From assembly GCA_024362935.1 (NCBI GenBank), contig JANCRA010000019.1, forward strand, positions 9,110,501 to 9,174,500: DNA of 64,000 nt, written 5' to 3'. The notes beneath the pieces were generated by a model that searched no databases, had not been told where the DNA came from, and saw only the letters and a list, made by a program, of their open reading frames with translations. The position numbers were made by a program, and so were the translations under genes. Below, in pieces: positions 26,398 through 41,300 of the stretch; the first letter of the stretch is position 1, and every line of letters starts with the position of its first letter. The DNA is from Setophaga petechia. Lineage: Eukaryota > Chordata > Aves > Passeriformes > Parulidae.

Positions 26398-29300
26398 ATT
26401 GCAGAATCTACCAACAGCTCCCTAACTGGAGCCACAAGGAATAAAAGTAGGCAGCAAAGCCAGGAAGTGGAGCTAACAGGCCCTCAATGACTGCGCTTTG
26501 AAAAGTCCTGACCTCCTCAGCAACCCTCACTGTACACTTTTCATTTGGTTTTCAGTGTACAAGGGGTTAATTTTGGGGCTGCCTGACAGCATGCTCAGCC
26601 AGTGTGTGTACCTTAAGGAATCAGCTGGCCCTTGGTGCATTCCAGTTGTCATTTGCATGGTTGAAGTCAAAGAATATTGTATAACAAATACTGGCATGCA
26701 AATACCCCAAGTACAATGACAAGGGAACATCAGACTTGGACATATGAATGTGGCTGAAACAGGAGGGCAAAATTTATAACCCCTCTTCCCTGTTCTTCTG
26801 CTTTGGAATATGTCTTCTGCTCTTTGGTTGTAGCTATGCTGGCCTTGTGCCAACATACTGCTTTCCAGTTTTTATTCTTCAGTGACAATACTCTACTGAT
26901 TTAATCTGCTACTCTTGGTTATACATTGCTTTTATTTCTTCCTGAGAATCAAAAAATATTAGTCCTTCAGAGACAGAAAGATAGACTGGGTAATGATTTT
27001 CCCTGCTTGCCAGGTTCCTTCCACTGAGATTTTGACAACAAGGCTTCTAATGAGCAAGAAAACATCTGCAATACTCTTCCATCCTGCTGTCCACAAAGGA
27101 GGGACTTCATGTGCTATATGCTTATATTCAAATAGGTCCTAAACTTTTGTAGTCCAAACAAAATGAGCTTGTTACCTGAATGAAAGCTGACCTCACATTC
27201 TTTGCTAGAACACAGATAACCAGAAGTTGAAAAATATATTCTCAGGTATTTGAAAAAATACCTTTAATTGAGGAGCAAGCCTTGATTTTTATTCTTGTTC
27301 ACACAAGGGTTGCTAAGAAATCTCATCATACTGAGCAGCTAGTCATTTATAAGGTTGTAGCTACAAAGCACTGCTTCAAGATTAAGAACTAATATAATTG
27401 CATGGCTCTGGGTTGTTTGGGTTTTTTTTCAAATTCCCTTATGGAATTCTGTGATGTTTTCAATATACAGAAAGGCAAACCAAAGGAATCAAAATGACTT
27501 TTGGGAGCACAGAGCTCCTACCTTGCCAAATTTCATCTTGTTTACTACCTACTGCTTTGGTGCTGGGATTGTAGCACATCTTGAAGTATATTATCATGGG
27601 AAGAAACTTTCTTTAGTAGTCATGACTAAAAAAAAAACCAAACAAAAACATACACACACAAAAAAAAGCTGAAGTCTTCTGTGAAATTTGTGCAAAAAAA
27701 TCCCCTATGAATCAGAAAACACAACTGGGGCAAGTGGTAGTTTATAGAAATGATTAATACATGGAAATATTTCCAGCAGGGGAAATATTTAAGCATTGTT
27801 AGCCAGACTTGGAACTGCTGCACCAGCGTACGCAAGCTTGCTATATATTTGACTTTGAAAAAAGTCACAATTATCTATAATTCCCACTATTATCCGTGTT
27901 GGTGCCCTCTTGTATTTGGTGGGGCTTTTTTGTTTGGGTTTTTTTATTCAGCAATATTAAATTAAGCTGCCATCTGGTTTTGACTTAGAGCTACTTGGTA
28001 CTTTTTTAATAACATGAGCATTCTCTTTTTTAATTGTAGCTCATGAGGTGATCCCTTAAAAAATAAAGTGCTATTACAAGAACACAGAACACAGTTCACT
28101 ATTAGAAAACATATTCATATATCTAGAGCTGAAGGCAATTTTCTGCAGATTGCCACTGTGCTGCTACAGGAAGAGAGAGAACATTTCTTCATTATATTAT
28201 CATTATAATTAGGGTCATACTAGACACAGAATAAGTATCCTTTGGGATTGAACAGTGTTTCCAAATTCTTTTTTTTCTTCCTAAAAATGATAAATGCAAA
28301 ACATTTTAAGTAGCTGTTGTTCCTTTTTTATCTAGGGTACATGGACAAAATCCATCACATTGTTCTTTTATGAATTGACCATTTACTTCAGAAATTCTAA
28401 AATGCCTTTCACAGACAGGCATTGTTTGTTGGCAAGGATTATATTCAGAGTTATGATTGTGGATATTGTTGGAGACATGCAGCCTATTTATTTGTATGAG
28501 ACTTGGCCCTTTCGTCTCGTCTCCAACATAATCCATAATTGAAGATATACAGGAGAAGTTGTAGAAAAATTAAACTTTCAGCTTTTATTGGATAGTACCA
28601 CAGATCGATTATTTACTTATTACCTGCAAAAATAAAGCCCAAGACACAAGGACATTGATTTCACATTGCCCAAACTAAAAATCGTGGCTCTGTATGTAGT
28701 TTACATGACAGGTGAAACTAGTATCAGAAGGAGCTCTCTGATTCGCTTTCTGAAGATATCTGTTTGACTAGAGAGGGAAGTTAGAAGGGCTGATGGCTAA
28801 AGGAAAAGTTCCATGTTTTGGGGAAGATTCTGATGCAAATTAGGACAGCCTAAAGGTAACTATGCTAAAATCTGAGTTTGTTATTGGGGCAACAACAGCT
28901 AAACATTTTTATGTACAAGGCAGAGATTTCTTTCTTATGAAAACAGCTAGGGAAGAGTTAGTTGGGCAAGGGGGTGGTTGCTATTGTCATGATGTTAAGA
29001 TTGTGATATGCAGATTTTTGGAATGTTCTTTCCATTCACAGTTGAAGTGGTACAGTTAAGCAAAATGGATTGCCATCCTGCCTTTTGAATTGGCCCTTCA
29101 AATCCTTGTGTTTTCCTGCCTCCCAAAGATAGGAAGGGATTAAGGGTGACTGACAGCAGAAAAAAATTATGGAGGCACATATATGTTAATCTTGCCATCT
29201 TTTCTGCCGGATTTGGAAGGAGAAGGATATTTATAACTGTTCCTTTGTCTTGCTTTTGGACTAGCCACTGATTTCCCAGCACCCTAGAAAACATTTCTAA

Positions 29301-30765
29301 AGGTCTGGGACAGAAAAATAATTCTTTCAAGACAACTAATCTCTCCATTCATGTCATTCATATGAAAGCAATCCTACACCCTTAATATTGCCTAGAATAT
29401 TTGGTCTTGAGGCTCAGGCCAGGCAAAGACTGGGAGGCTCTGATAAACATGTCCTTTATCACAGTCTGAACTAACCCAATTTAATGTAACATTTGAAATT
29501 AAATCAGTGTACTTTTGCATGTTGGCAAACTTGGAACAGCAGCCTGTTTCTGGTCAGAGGCTGCAAAGGGGCCTCTTTTGACCTCAAACACAACAAAGGC
29601 CTTATCTGAAGGCCTTCTTAAGTAAGTCCCTTAAGTGAGAGGGACTCAGAATCTTTCCTTGCATAATCTGACTAAATAACTGTTATTAATTCAAACACGT
29701 CAACTTGTCTTACAGAAGCTGAGATACAGGGATGGTTAAACAATAAGTTTATCCTCTTCATTTCTCAGAAAAAATACTCAAAATCCCCTCTAACATTTGT
29801 TCTACATCATGTGGGTTCACCCTTGCTAGGTCCCACTTTTTCATAGTTTAGCCTCAGAATGCTGTAACCTCTGAATCTGAAACAGACCTTTATCTTTGCC
29901 CATTCTACCCATGCTAGGTACCAAACAGGAAAAGTAATTTGCCACATGTTGCTAACCATCATTGTTTTGTCACTACCACTTTTTGACGTGGCCATATTGG
30001 ATACCACGACAACATATTCTGCGGAATGACAGGACTTAGAGGGAGCACAAATGAATGTACTTTGTTCATTTACAACTAAGTATGATCACTTCAATTTTTC
30101 ACTTTATTAATATTTTAAATACATAAAGACCCTTTTGTCCTAATGGATTCCAAAGCAAACCATTAAAAAAAGAAATAGGAGTGATTTAGATATTACTCCC
30201 CATAATTGGATTATATGTTTCTTGGTTCTGTGTTAAATTACTGTAGCAATTCAGCCTACAGATGACCAAAGCCTCAGATTTCTCAGTTGAGAAAGTCTTT
30301 TCTTTGAGCAACAGACTTGTAATTGTAGCACAGAATTTGTCAAAAGATCCATTCTATCCTCTGATGAATTAAACTCATAAAAGATGCAAGAACACATTTG
30401 TGCTGCTGATAGTGACAGCACTAGCTCTGCAGATGTCACTGTTGCTGTCACTTTGTCCCACATAACTTGGTCAGTCTTGGGTATTTTTCCAGAAACTAGC
30501 ACAAAGCCTGATTCAGTCCTTCCCTTTTAAACATGGCCTTTATAGTACATGGAATTATAGCAAGCAGGAAAAGGAGGATGCCATTTGGAGAGAAATTTCT
30601 AATAAATTTATATTTTCAATTTCTGAACTACAGTTGCAGTAAATTACTGGTCCTTAATTTGGCCTTTAGGGGTCAAGCCCCTTTTAGAGGTCAAGTCTCC
30701 AGCCAGTAGGCTCAGCGTGAAGTCCTGACCAATTTAGAACAAGCACTTTTAAAAAACAGGCATCA
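26398..30765. other. Intergenic DNA, no gene seen
   Basis: No exon or named repeat was recognised in about 4.4 kb. The opposing open frames at 26498-26856 have no domain. The stretch around 29390-29640 is somewhat richer in GC and GATA words (CTCTGATAAAC, CCTTATCTG), but this is not enough for a regulatory call. Confidence 0.5.
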
Positions 30766-31165
30766 AAGAATCACAGAATGACTAGGTTTGAAGAGACTTT
30801 CAAGATCATAGAGTCCAACCCAGCCCTAATACCTCAACAAAACCATGGCACACAGTGTCACATCCAACCTTTTTTTAAACACATCCAGGTGTGGTGGCTC
30901 CACCACCTCCCCGGGCAGGCCATTCCAGTACTTTATCACCCTTTCTGTAAAAAACTTTTTCCAAACATCCAACCTAAATTTCTCTTGGTCCAGCTTAAGA
31001 CTGTGTCCTCTGGTTCTGTCAGTTGCTGCCTGGATAAAGAGACCGACCCCCACCTGACTACAACCACCTTTCAGGGAGTTGTAGAGGTCACCTCTGACAA
31101 GGTCACCTCTGAGTCTCCTTTTCTCCAGGATAAAAAATCCCAGTTCCCTCAGTCATTTCTATGCA
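30766..31165 (-). mobile_element. CR1 LINE fragment, 3' end, minus strand
   Basis: The plus strand reads antisense CR1: GAATCACAGAATGACTAGGT (tail), GAGTCCAACCC, CACATCCAGGTGTGGTGGCT, CTCCACCACCTCCCCGGGCA, CTTAAGACTGTGTCCTCTGG, and GAGTCTCCTTTTCTCCAGGA. On the minus strand the C-terminal ORF2 frame is still readable for about 70 codons (…[10 protein letters not shown]…, …[20 protein letters not shown]…). A small internal duplication, GGTCACCTCTGA, lies near 31086-31111. The 3' UTR type matches the 55215 copy. It sits head-to-head with the next CR1. Confidence 0.94.
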
Positions 31166-31204
31166 ATTATATTTTAAATGTTCCATGTTGTAAGAGGTTA
31201 GTGG

Positions 31205-32340
31205 AGTAGCTACAGATCTTCACAACATCCCTCTGGACAAGTTGTCCAGCTGCAGGATGAGAGATTCACAGGGTGAAGAACTGGCTGAAAGGCAGAGCTC
31301 ACAGTGTTGTACGAATGGAGCTACATCTGGCTGGTGACTACTCACACGTGGTGTTCCTCAGGGCTCAATGTTAGGACTAGGTCTGTTCAATACACTTACC
31401 AACAGCATGGAGTTAGGAGCTGAATGCAGCATTAGCAAGTTTGATGATGATACCAATCTGGGAAATTTTGCTGACTCTGTTGAGAAACAAGAGGCCTTGC
31501 AGATGGATTATAGCATTGGGCATTGATTAATGGGATAAAATTTAACAAGTTGTAACGCTGGATTCTGCACCCAAAACAGAGTAACACTGAGCACAAGTAT
31601 AAATTGGAAGAGGACTGGCTGGAAACACGCTGCAGAAAGGGATCTGGGGGTGCAGGTTGACAAGATGCTCACCAGGAGCCAGCAGTGTGTTGTGCCCTGG
31701 CAGCCAAGCCATTCTGGGGTGCATCAAACACAGCATCACCAGCCACTCCAAAGAGACAATTATCCTGCTGTACTCAGTGTTGATGTGGCTTCAACTTGAG
31801 TGCTATGTGCAGTTCTGAGCCTCACAGCTTAAGAAGAACATGGAAGATCTTCGGATGCATCCAGAGGACAGCAGCAAAGCTGGTGAGAGGGCTGGAAGAC
31901 CCTTTCTGTAAGGAGCACGTGAGGACTTCGAGATCGTTTAGTTTGGAGAGAACCAAGGCTGAGGGGTGACCTCATTATTCTCTCCAGCCTCCTGAGGATG
32001 GGAAGTGGAGAAGGAGGTGCTGATCTCCTCCAGTTTCGGTCTCCAGTGATAGGACATGTGGGAATGGTTCAAAGCTGTGCTGGGAGAGGTTTAGACTGAA
32101 CATCAAGAAACATTTCTTTACTGAGAGGGTGGTCAAGCCCCAGAAGAGGCTTCCTAGAGAGGTGGTTGATGCCCCCAGCCTGTCAGTGTGCAAGAGGCAT
32201 TTGGACAGTGCCCATAACAGCATGCTTTAAATTTTGGTCAGCCCTGAATTGTTTAGGCATTTGGACTAGATGAGTGGAATCATTCCAACTGAAGATGATC
32301 CACTTCCAACTGAAGTAGTCCAGTCTATTCTTTCTGTTCT
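31205..32340 (+). mobile_element. CR1 LINE fragment, RT palm to 3' UTR, plus strand
   Basis: About 1.1 kb of sense CR1. The palm of the reverse transcriptase is visible: GTGTTCCTCAGGGCTCAATG (GVPQGS-type motif region, near 31350), then AAGTTTGATGATGATACC (31437-31454), where the usual FADD catalytic motif reads FDDD. It continues through GGATCTGGGGGTGCAGGTTG (31640), CACCAGGAGCCAGCAGTGTG, GAACATCAAGAAACATTTCTTT (32097) and CATTTGGACAGTGCCCATAA to a decayed tail. A duplicated CTTCCAACTGAAG-like phrase lies near 32287-32315. Multiple frameshifts make it dead. Confidence 0.92.
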
Positions 32341-35300
32341 AAGGGGAAACTAAATTACATTTACAAATATTATATTTTATTTAGAATTTGAACTGAAAGA
32401 AAGAGATATTATGGGAGCAAGGAGTCATGGTTTATTTGTTTTTTGGAAATGTGACAGGCAAGACAGGTACCATGCAAGCAATGGTATGAGGGTTTTTACA
32501 CACCTCAAGTTAATATACCTCTATTTTTAAAATTGACACTTGAAACATTTAACAGGCCTGACAGGAGAAGTTGAAATATTAAGAGTCTCATTTACTTGCT
32601 GCAAATTGCTCCAGAAGAAGTTATGACAGAAGACTTAGCTACTGGCAAGTATAATCTTGCAAGTAACTAAGGGAAAGATTTTTGCATAGGGATAGGAGAA
32701 CTCTTAGCTAAAAGAATGAATATTTAGAGAAGTCTGAAAAGAAGTGGCATAGAATTACAGCAAAAATATATTTTCACATGATCAAATGTTAAATTTCTTA
32801 AAGAAGAGCTAGAAAATGGAATTTACTACAATATGAGTAAAAAAGAGAAGGTAGAATTCAGAAACAGTAAATTGAAAAACTAAAATTTATGTACTGTTCC
32901 AAGAAAGCCCATCAACAATTAAAACCAGATCAAAAAAAATAAACCAGTATAAAATTACAGCTCCTTGTAAAAGGACAGATAAGTTAGTTTAAATCAGTTT
33001 CGTTTATCATAATAAAGGTTGGATTTGACCAGGGTATCCTGGATAACGGAAAAATGTGGGTGTTAATTCTGTGAAAAGTGGATTTGGGACCAGTGCCTGA
33101 GATACTGGGTTACAGAGTAGTATAATTCCAAATGCCATGAAGAAGAATAACATGTGAACAGACACAAAGCAGAAAACACTGACACATAAAATACTGTGAA
33201 CAAATTAGGATTACTAATTTAGTTGGCAATATAAGAGGGAAAGATGAGGGTTTGTGGGATACTGGAGCCCATAGGAAGATGATTTTATATGGATATGCCT
33301 CAAAAGTTTGGAGAGTAAAGAAACTGTCAGACTGTCAGACTGTCAGTGGACATAAATATATTTTTTAAAAGTATAATGGGAAATCTTATTTTAATTAAGC
33401 ACCACAGCCACTGAGCTGGCAAATAATTTTTCCCAGCTGGGCTTGGCACTAGATCAATAGCTAAGATGTTCCTGAAATTATAAACAAAGTACAGTAAAGA
33501 ACAACAAGTACTATGACTGTATCAAAATTGAGTTTCCTAAGAGTGTGGAATATGTTCTTCATCAGTCCAGCACTTGTGGACACCATTACATTCTGATAAT
33601 TTAGACAGACTGAAAAAGAAAGAGAAGAGTCTCCCCGGAAATAGTCCCTGGTGTGGCAGGGACTGGACATGGTTACCAAAAATTTAACAGCAATATTTTG
33701 GAGGAATGCTACTGCTCCCTGATTCAAGAAGAGAAAATTAAACATAATAACCTAAAGATTTTGAATATTATATGGTTGTTACTTTATAAAGGCAATACTG
33801 CTGGCAAGTTTACAAATATGAAGTTGCACTGGACACTCACCATATATAGATTGAATCTATCTAGCAAAAGTAAGAATTTGTGTCTTGGATTACCAAGACA
33901 GAGAATAGCTGCTTTGAAGATGAAGACTTATTGGAGATGCATGGTAAAATAGCTGGGAAAAAAGTCAGAGGGGAGCAATCAAACATTTTTTAAGGTTTAA
34001 TATGGATCCCTAGTCTGCATGCAAGAAATTTGACTAGTAGCTTGTCAAACCAGTAGAGAAGACTTAATTATGTCTTACCTAATATATGAAATTATCAAGG
34101 AAAACAAAAAAAATGATAAAGTATACCAAAATCAGACCCTCAGAAGCTGCAGAAAAACATAATGGTATGCAGTAGATGTCTCAAATACAGGCCTTTCAGC
34201 AGGTAAATCTTGCTTCTAGTCCTTAGACCCAGAAAAAGACTACGATTAAGGGTTAATAGTTGAACAAAACACCATCTTCTTTAGGCAAAGAAGTCCTGTT
34301 TGGTTGAGTAAATATACATGAAGATTCTAACAGTGGGTAAAAATAGCATGCAAAACTTCAGGTTGAGATACATATTTCAGTGTGGAACAGCTTTATTATT
34401 GTCCTATCCTTAACTGATTATTATGAGGTACACATCAGAAAAATGTTACAGCCATCATAAGAACATCTGGAACTTGGTGATTTTTCAAAGAAATCTCTGC
34501 TTAACAGAAACTGACCTGAAATCCACCCTTATGTAAAGGATTTGAGATTCATTGGCATAGTATTAATGCAAGAGGTTAAAGTTGCTAACATGTTTGCATT
34601 GCCTCTGTCATCATGATATCTGAGTTTTCCATAATCTTGACAATATTTGAGAAAGTGTGCAAGAAAGTGCTAACCATAATTTTTACCAAGGAAACACCAG
34701 ATCTGTTAGAGCAGTAAATTCAAATCACAAGCTAATGTCCCAGGTCTTATAACAACTTTCCATGATATGGCCTAAATGGATTTAAACTCTCCATCCTATA
34801 AATATAAGTCCACTTTCAAGTGAAGTTTTGGAGAAAGAGAAGTTGGCGGTTATAAGCTTCTTTACTGTTTTGACATTATTTAACCAGAGGATGTGACAGG
34901 GGGCATGGTAAGATGATTTTGACACTTCTTTCTGTATAAGAAAGGTAGATTTTGTAATGTAGTCCTCTCAATGAGCATAGAATATTACAAAAGAAACACT
35001 GACTTCAATAACCTATGCTAGCCTAAATTGTTCATTTTGACAGTCACTCAAGAAAGTGATGGTTCAGCCATGACTGTTGACCTTCCTCAAGGTTTCTTCT
35101 AAATAAGTCAAAGCAAATTCTCCAAATATTTAGAAGAAATACAATGTCAAAACAGTGTGGTTCAGAATAACTGTCAACATGTATGACTAAATTAAATTAA
35201 CCTGCACGACAGATTAAACATTGTTGTTCTGAGATGCATAACAGTCCTTGTATTGATAAAGGGAACTGCACCAAAATTACCTTGATAATGTCTATGGACT

Positions 35301-38300
35301 TGGGAAGGAGGACACAAACATACAGCTCCTTAAAATCAGTGGTCAGCAGTCAGCATTGGTCCATGGAAACAATGAAAAGTCAATATTGTGTTAAATGAAA
35401 CATCAATTGTTTCAGTTTTAAGATTTCTTAGGTGAGGCATAGTCAATATTAACTGTAAATCATGGTTTGGAAAAGCAGATCTGTGTTCTGAAGTACCAAA
35501 TCACCATAGTTATTTAATTGCTGTGGATGTTGTTAATGGTTATCTCAGAATTTCTTTTTGACATTAGCAAGAGCATCCAAAGACTGAAATGGTACCTGGT
35601 AGGAAACAACTGCAGTGAAGTTAGGTTTTAAAAGCCAGTCATGTTATTCAGATCACTTTCACTGGCAATAAAATAATTACAGTAAAGCAGGAATAATCTC
35701 CACAGAAGACTAAATGACGGGGTTACTATAGCTGCTATTTGCAGAAACAAAGTCTTAAATTATTTTATGTAGTTATTATTCACATATATGATCCTCTCAA
35801 ACATTCAGGCTTCCTGAATGGTGTTGGAGTTGCAGTGTTTATCCCTGAGTCAGTTATATAAATCTAAACTATCTATTTCTTGTCTCTTTTCATTCAAATC
35901 CCTAGCAGTATAACTATGGGAATATATGTATGCTTCAATGCACATTTTTTAAATTATTTAACTGGAAAAGAAGATACCATAAATTGAAAAAACAATACAT
36001 AGAGGAAGCTGTTAGTTGGGAGATAGACATCACTCTTCAGTATATACAAAGACAGGCCCATTTTTTCCCTTGATATTCACAGATAGGTTTATTGCCTTTT
36101 AAACTCTCATGAATTCCTCCTTCCCAGCTCCAGGATCACTTAACATGCCAGGAAAAGTACATGAGCCAAAATGCGTCTTCAGGGAGGTATTATGCTGCCC
36201 TGAACACTTGACTGTTCCAACATTTAGAATTTATGGTTCTGTCATTACAGAAGACATGTAAACCTTCAGGATCAGTGAAGTCTTGAGGGTATGTTCAGTC
36301 AATTTTAAAAAAAGGAGCTATTAGTAAATTTTAAGTAGTTTTTTATCCTCTGTTTCTCAATGGAGGCTGCTATATGCAAACTACTCCACAGCCTATTCTT
36401 AACCTTCCTGGAGTAGCTGCAGCTCTAGGAAATGTTTGCTCCTTTACCATGCGGTTAAAGGAGCTAAATTATTCAGTTAAGTATCTTTTCCATATTCAAA
36501 TCTTTTCAAAGCCTGCTACTTTAAAAGCAGATTCTCTAAAACAGACCTTTGCACTCTGGTTCCAGTAGCTCCTCTTTACTGTGGTTACTATCAACTCTCC
36601 AGAAAAAGGTTCTTTGTTGGATTTGCAATTTATTATGAGCTTAAGGGATTCTTACAGGCTCCTTACTTCCCTATTTTCCATTTCTCATTCATACAAAAAA
36701 GTATTGTACCAGGCTTCCATTCCCCTTCCACAGTTCTGTCTTGAGGAAAAAAGACTGAGAAGCTCTCACTGACCTTGTTCCATTGCTGGAGGAGGGCTCT
36801 GGAGAGCTCACTCCCCCTTTAATTCAGCGCCTCCACAAGTTAGCCTTCTCTGATGAGGGATTATGTTTGCCCTTGTACTTCCTTCCTTTCAGCAATGGAT
36901 CCCTAGTCAAAGTCAGATAAAAAGACCATTATTGTTTGGTGAAGAATTTAAACAGCTCTACTGAAGTCTAAAATCTGGTTTTGCTTCTGCATCTGGAGAA
37001 ATTTGCCAGGGGCTTACCTGATTTACTTTGACAGATTTAGATGCTTAGCCAGTAGTCTAAGTTCAAGACATGCTAAATACATTCTGAGCCATGCTCACCA
37101 CCTGCAACTGAAATCTGAAGTCCTTGGGCTGATGATCCTCGGTTACTTTTTAAGGCATTTAATTCACAAATGTGCACATTGGTCTCCTCAATGTACTCTC
37201 TGTGATGCTAAATTTATCTTTATCACAATACCTACTATTTCCTCCACGAAGAGGCAGCAGTTTGTAAAAAGTATCATACAAATATTACATGCTGCAAAAA
37301 GTACTGAAAATACCTGTTATTAAATAGTTTGAAAATTTGATTCAGGATTAATGGAAACACAAAAATCTGGCTATTTTCAAAAGAGTGGGATAAGGAATAT
37401 ACATTTTTTTCTGACAGAAGAAAAGATTTTCCCATAAATAAAGATAATAAACCTGAAAAACTCATGTCATGGATCCCTAATTGCAAACAGTTGCATTTTC
37501 ATATATATTTACACAAAACAGGTTGGCTAGAAAAGTTGTGGGTAATTACTTTAAAGTAAGGCTCAGCAAAGTACTCTTTCTTACTGGTCAGTTTGTCACT
37601 TCAAGTCTATTTTTCTCTAAATCTCAGCTAGATCACAGACATTACTAAGCATCAGCTAGACATGTGATTCTCTTTTGCAGAAAAGGCAGAGCCCAACTTT
37701 TTTATACAAAAATGTATAGAAACTACTCACCTCAGAACATAAGGTCAAATATCTGCTGTTTAAACCTATTTGATCTATATCTGAGGTGTAGGATAAAATG
37801 TTTGCCTGTTTAAGACATTCACAAACTTAAAGCTTGTAAAGCTGAACTACTGAACTATTCCAAACAATGAGACAAATCCATGTTCCAAACTGATTTACAT
37901 AAAATAAATCTTTCCCATTGTTATTACAGCAAAATTTTAATCTAAGAAAGTACATGCAGATAAAATCTTCATTATTTTTTCATAATTTAAATGAAAATTA
38001 CTGACAGAAAAATCAACTTATTAAGATGAAATGTGAAAGAAGGAGACACAGAATGAATGGAATATTCAGTAAGCCATCTAGTTAATGTTCAAAAAGATCC
38101 AAATTACAGATTTTTCCCAATAAAAGTGGAACAAGAAGCAGGCTTAATTCAGACAAATTAGGCAATAATTTACTGGGAAATGGTAATAAGACTGTGAATC
38201 TCTCTATGGCTCTTTTGTTTTGGAAACTGGCCCATTTGTATAATTGATCTGTAGTTACCTTTCCTTTTTCTTCTCTTCTTCCTTTCAGTGTCTAGTGTAC

Positions 38301-41300
38301 TCAACATCTTTTTTCCAAAGCAGTTGTTTTTATTTTATACATTACATTATACTTAAACTGAGCATTGCATCACTTTCTCCATTTACATTTGCCATAACTA
38401 TTATTGTCCTAAGCCTTTCTATGCATTTTCTCTGCTTCACCAGACATTATACTAGAGGAACTACACATTTTCATTGCTTTCAGTTGAAGCAACAGCTTTA
38501 ATACCTTGATTTGAGTCATCAGGATACAAATATTTTGATTTCTACTATGTCCAAGTCACATGAATTAGATTAGTGCTGCCATACCTTTCTGGGGAAGTCG
38601 GCTGTTTCATTCCCTTCTGTGCCAACACAAGTTGCATTCCCAAGACATAGCAGAATTTTATTGCATTCCTTCAGCATGGTAAGTCTGAGGCAACATGGCA
38701 GCACCCCATTTACTGGGTAGATAAAAGCCAATTAACTCTGTGTTACACATGAGAGGGGGTGAGAGGATGGCTATGGCCTGACTGCTACTCCTCAAGTAAT
38801 TTATCAAGTATGGTCATGGTCACTCTTTTTGTCGGGAGCAGCTCTGCTTTTCCCCTTCATGGGGCTGGGTTCATGTGCATGGCAAGAAAAACTATGGAAA
38901 ATTTCCACATAACTGCTGATTGTGGAAAAATTAATTTAGGCTCTTGCCTGTATACCCCTACTGCCTCTGTCAAAGAAAACCACTACAAGGAGTACAAGGA
39001 GTAGGCTCCCAATCCCTACAGGACATACTCAGGCATGCTGAGTCCACTGTTTTATGGCCTTAGCCAGTTGTTAAATGGCTGATTTCCAAAAAGGAGGAGG
39101 TTTGGGGTTTATTTCTGAAACACTAGATTACTTTTCATAATCTGTAGACTAATCTGTTCTCATACTTCCTAAAGTACTATATACTGTGCATTTCTTTCCT
39201 ACAGCACCAAGAAGTTCTGTAAAAGACTGGTCATTGTACCTTTTGAAAACATGGGAAGAAAACACCATGACTGAAATTGTTACCCAGAAAGCCATTTTGT
39301 CCATTTGCATGTAATTTTTGACTACAGAACCGAAATTAAAGTCATTCTGAGGAAAATCAAGAAAAAAGGATCAAGACACATAGCAAGGGAAAAAAAAAGG
39401 TAAATAGGGGTAGGCATGGGAGGACTGTCAGCATACGAGACAAGATTTATGGAGAGGAGGGCTTGGCACTGCCACAAACTGCAACCATTTTCTATGCTAA
39501 GTAATTATGATGACATGAAGGTTGTGATAACTAAACGAGCTTCAATGTTAAAAAAGATGGAATCACAGTGGTTATTGATATAATCTGAGTTTAAGTTATA
39601 GCAGACAAGAGCTTCCTTAAGTAAAGGTGCGATACAACCCTTCTTTCCATTGTGAACTGGAAATAAGAATTGAAAACTCCCACTTTTAACATGGTAAAGT
39701 ATAGAACTATAAAAGAGACTGTCTGCCAAAGAGAAATAAGATGAAAATCAACTGTGCCTTGAAGCCAGGAAAATTGTTTTTCTGCTGTAGTTTTTGCCAT
39801 GAAACATAAGAAGAATACTTAACATCCAAAATTTCCTACTCCTTTACATCTCATGACCATAGCAACAAGGTGTTCCCAATAAACATGTAAGAATGAACAC
39901 CTACACCCATTTGACATCCAAAATGAATGGAAGCTGGTGGCTGGGGATGGTGGGGTGTGCTCCATTGCAATTCATTCTCTTGGGGTTTTTTCCATTCTAG
40001 AAAGTACTGTTTACCTTTCTCAAACACTGTATGAATGAATAGAGGCATTAAGAGAAAAATTAAGAGAAATAAGTAAATACTTGCCCACCTTCTGATCTAT
40101 GGAATCAAAGACTCCCTAGCCTACAATGGAAGGCTACAATGGCACAGCTCATGTGGGCAATAACAGCTTTGGTGTGACCTTCACAGCCTGAAGACAAGTG
40201 AGGGAAATTGGGCTGAAATAACCTTAAGTTGGCTGGAGTTTTAAAAATTAATCAATCAAATTAAGGAAAATACATGCAGAAGCAATGCTTCCCTCTACAT
40301 CAGCAATGGTTGAATATCACGGGAGCCTACACAGGTATTTTTAAAGTAAAACATCTTCTGATTAAAAATATTCATGATAAAGCTTATTCAGTGGAATGCA
40401 TAATGAAGAAATACTTAAAAGAGAAATAACTCTAGTTTCATGTTAGCTTGTTTTGTTAAATTTAAAGCAGTTTCAATAGAAACTCAAAGCCTTTAACATA
40501 ATTTTAAATATGGTTTATATATAAACAGTTTTGTTAGAAATAGCAGAAATTTCTGTTACACCTTTTAGAAAAAAAAATGTAGGGTAGGTTTTCTGCTAAT
40601 ATCTTGTTGGAAAAAGATCATTTCTGCGACACTAATGTCCCTAATATATCCTCAACTCAGATCCTTTAGCAACTCTGCTGACTTCCAAAGTGTTAGACAG
40701 TTCCATGCTGTCTACAGCCATCAAAAAACATCAATAGGGGTGTAGGGAAATGAAAAAAAAAAATCATTACTTTTTTTCATTACAGGTAGAAGAGAAGAAG
40801 AAGAGAAATTTAAAATTTTATTTTTAACCATTAAATATACCTGACTAGAAATGTGTCACCAAGCTTGCCTGCTCCTATTTCTTTTCAAGCAAACCAGTTT
40901 CCCTAAAGTTCTTTCACTTCCTGCTGTGAGTAAACAGGAAGTCTTCACAATTGTTTTCACTTCTGTGAGCCTGCGTGGGAGCTTTACCTTCCACTTTCTT
41001 TTTCTGAAAGCGTTGGCAAAACAACTTTTAAAAGACATCTTAAAAAAATTAAGAAAAAAACTCGCTCAAAAGTAAAAAAATACTGAAAATTCACCATGAT
41101 GGCAGTTTAAGCAGGCTTCTGAATGGAACTCTGATATCATTTAGCACTACTCCTCCATGCTTTTGTGAATCTTGTTACACAAGCACATATTTTCTAACGC
41201 TCCTGAGAATAATTGTTAAAAAAATCAACATATCTTTTCAGTTAGTTTTTTAGGCATTTCAAGGTTATTTCAAGGATTCTATTGTTTTCCCTGTTTTTAT

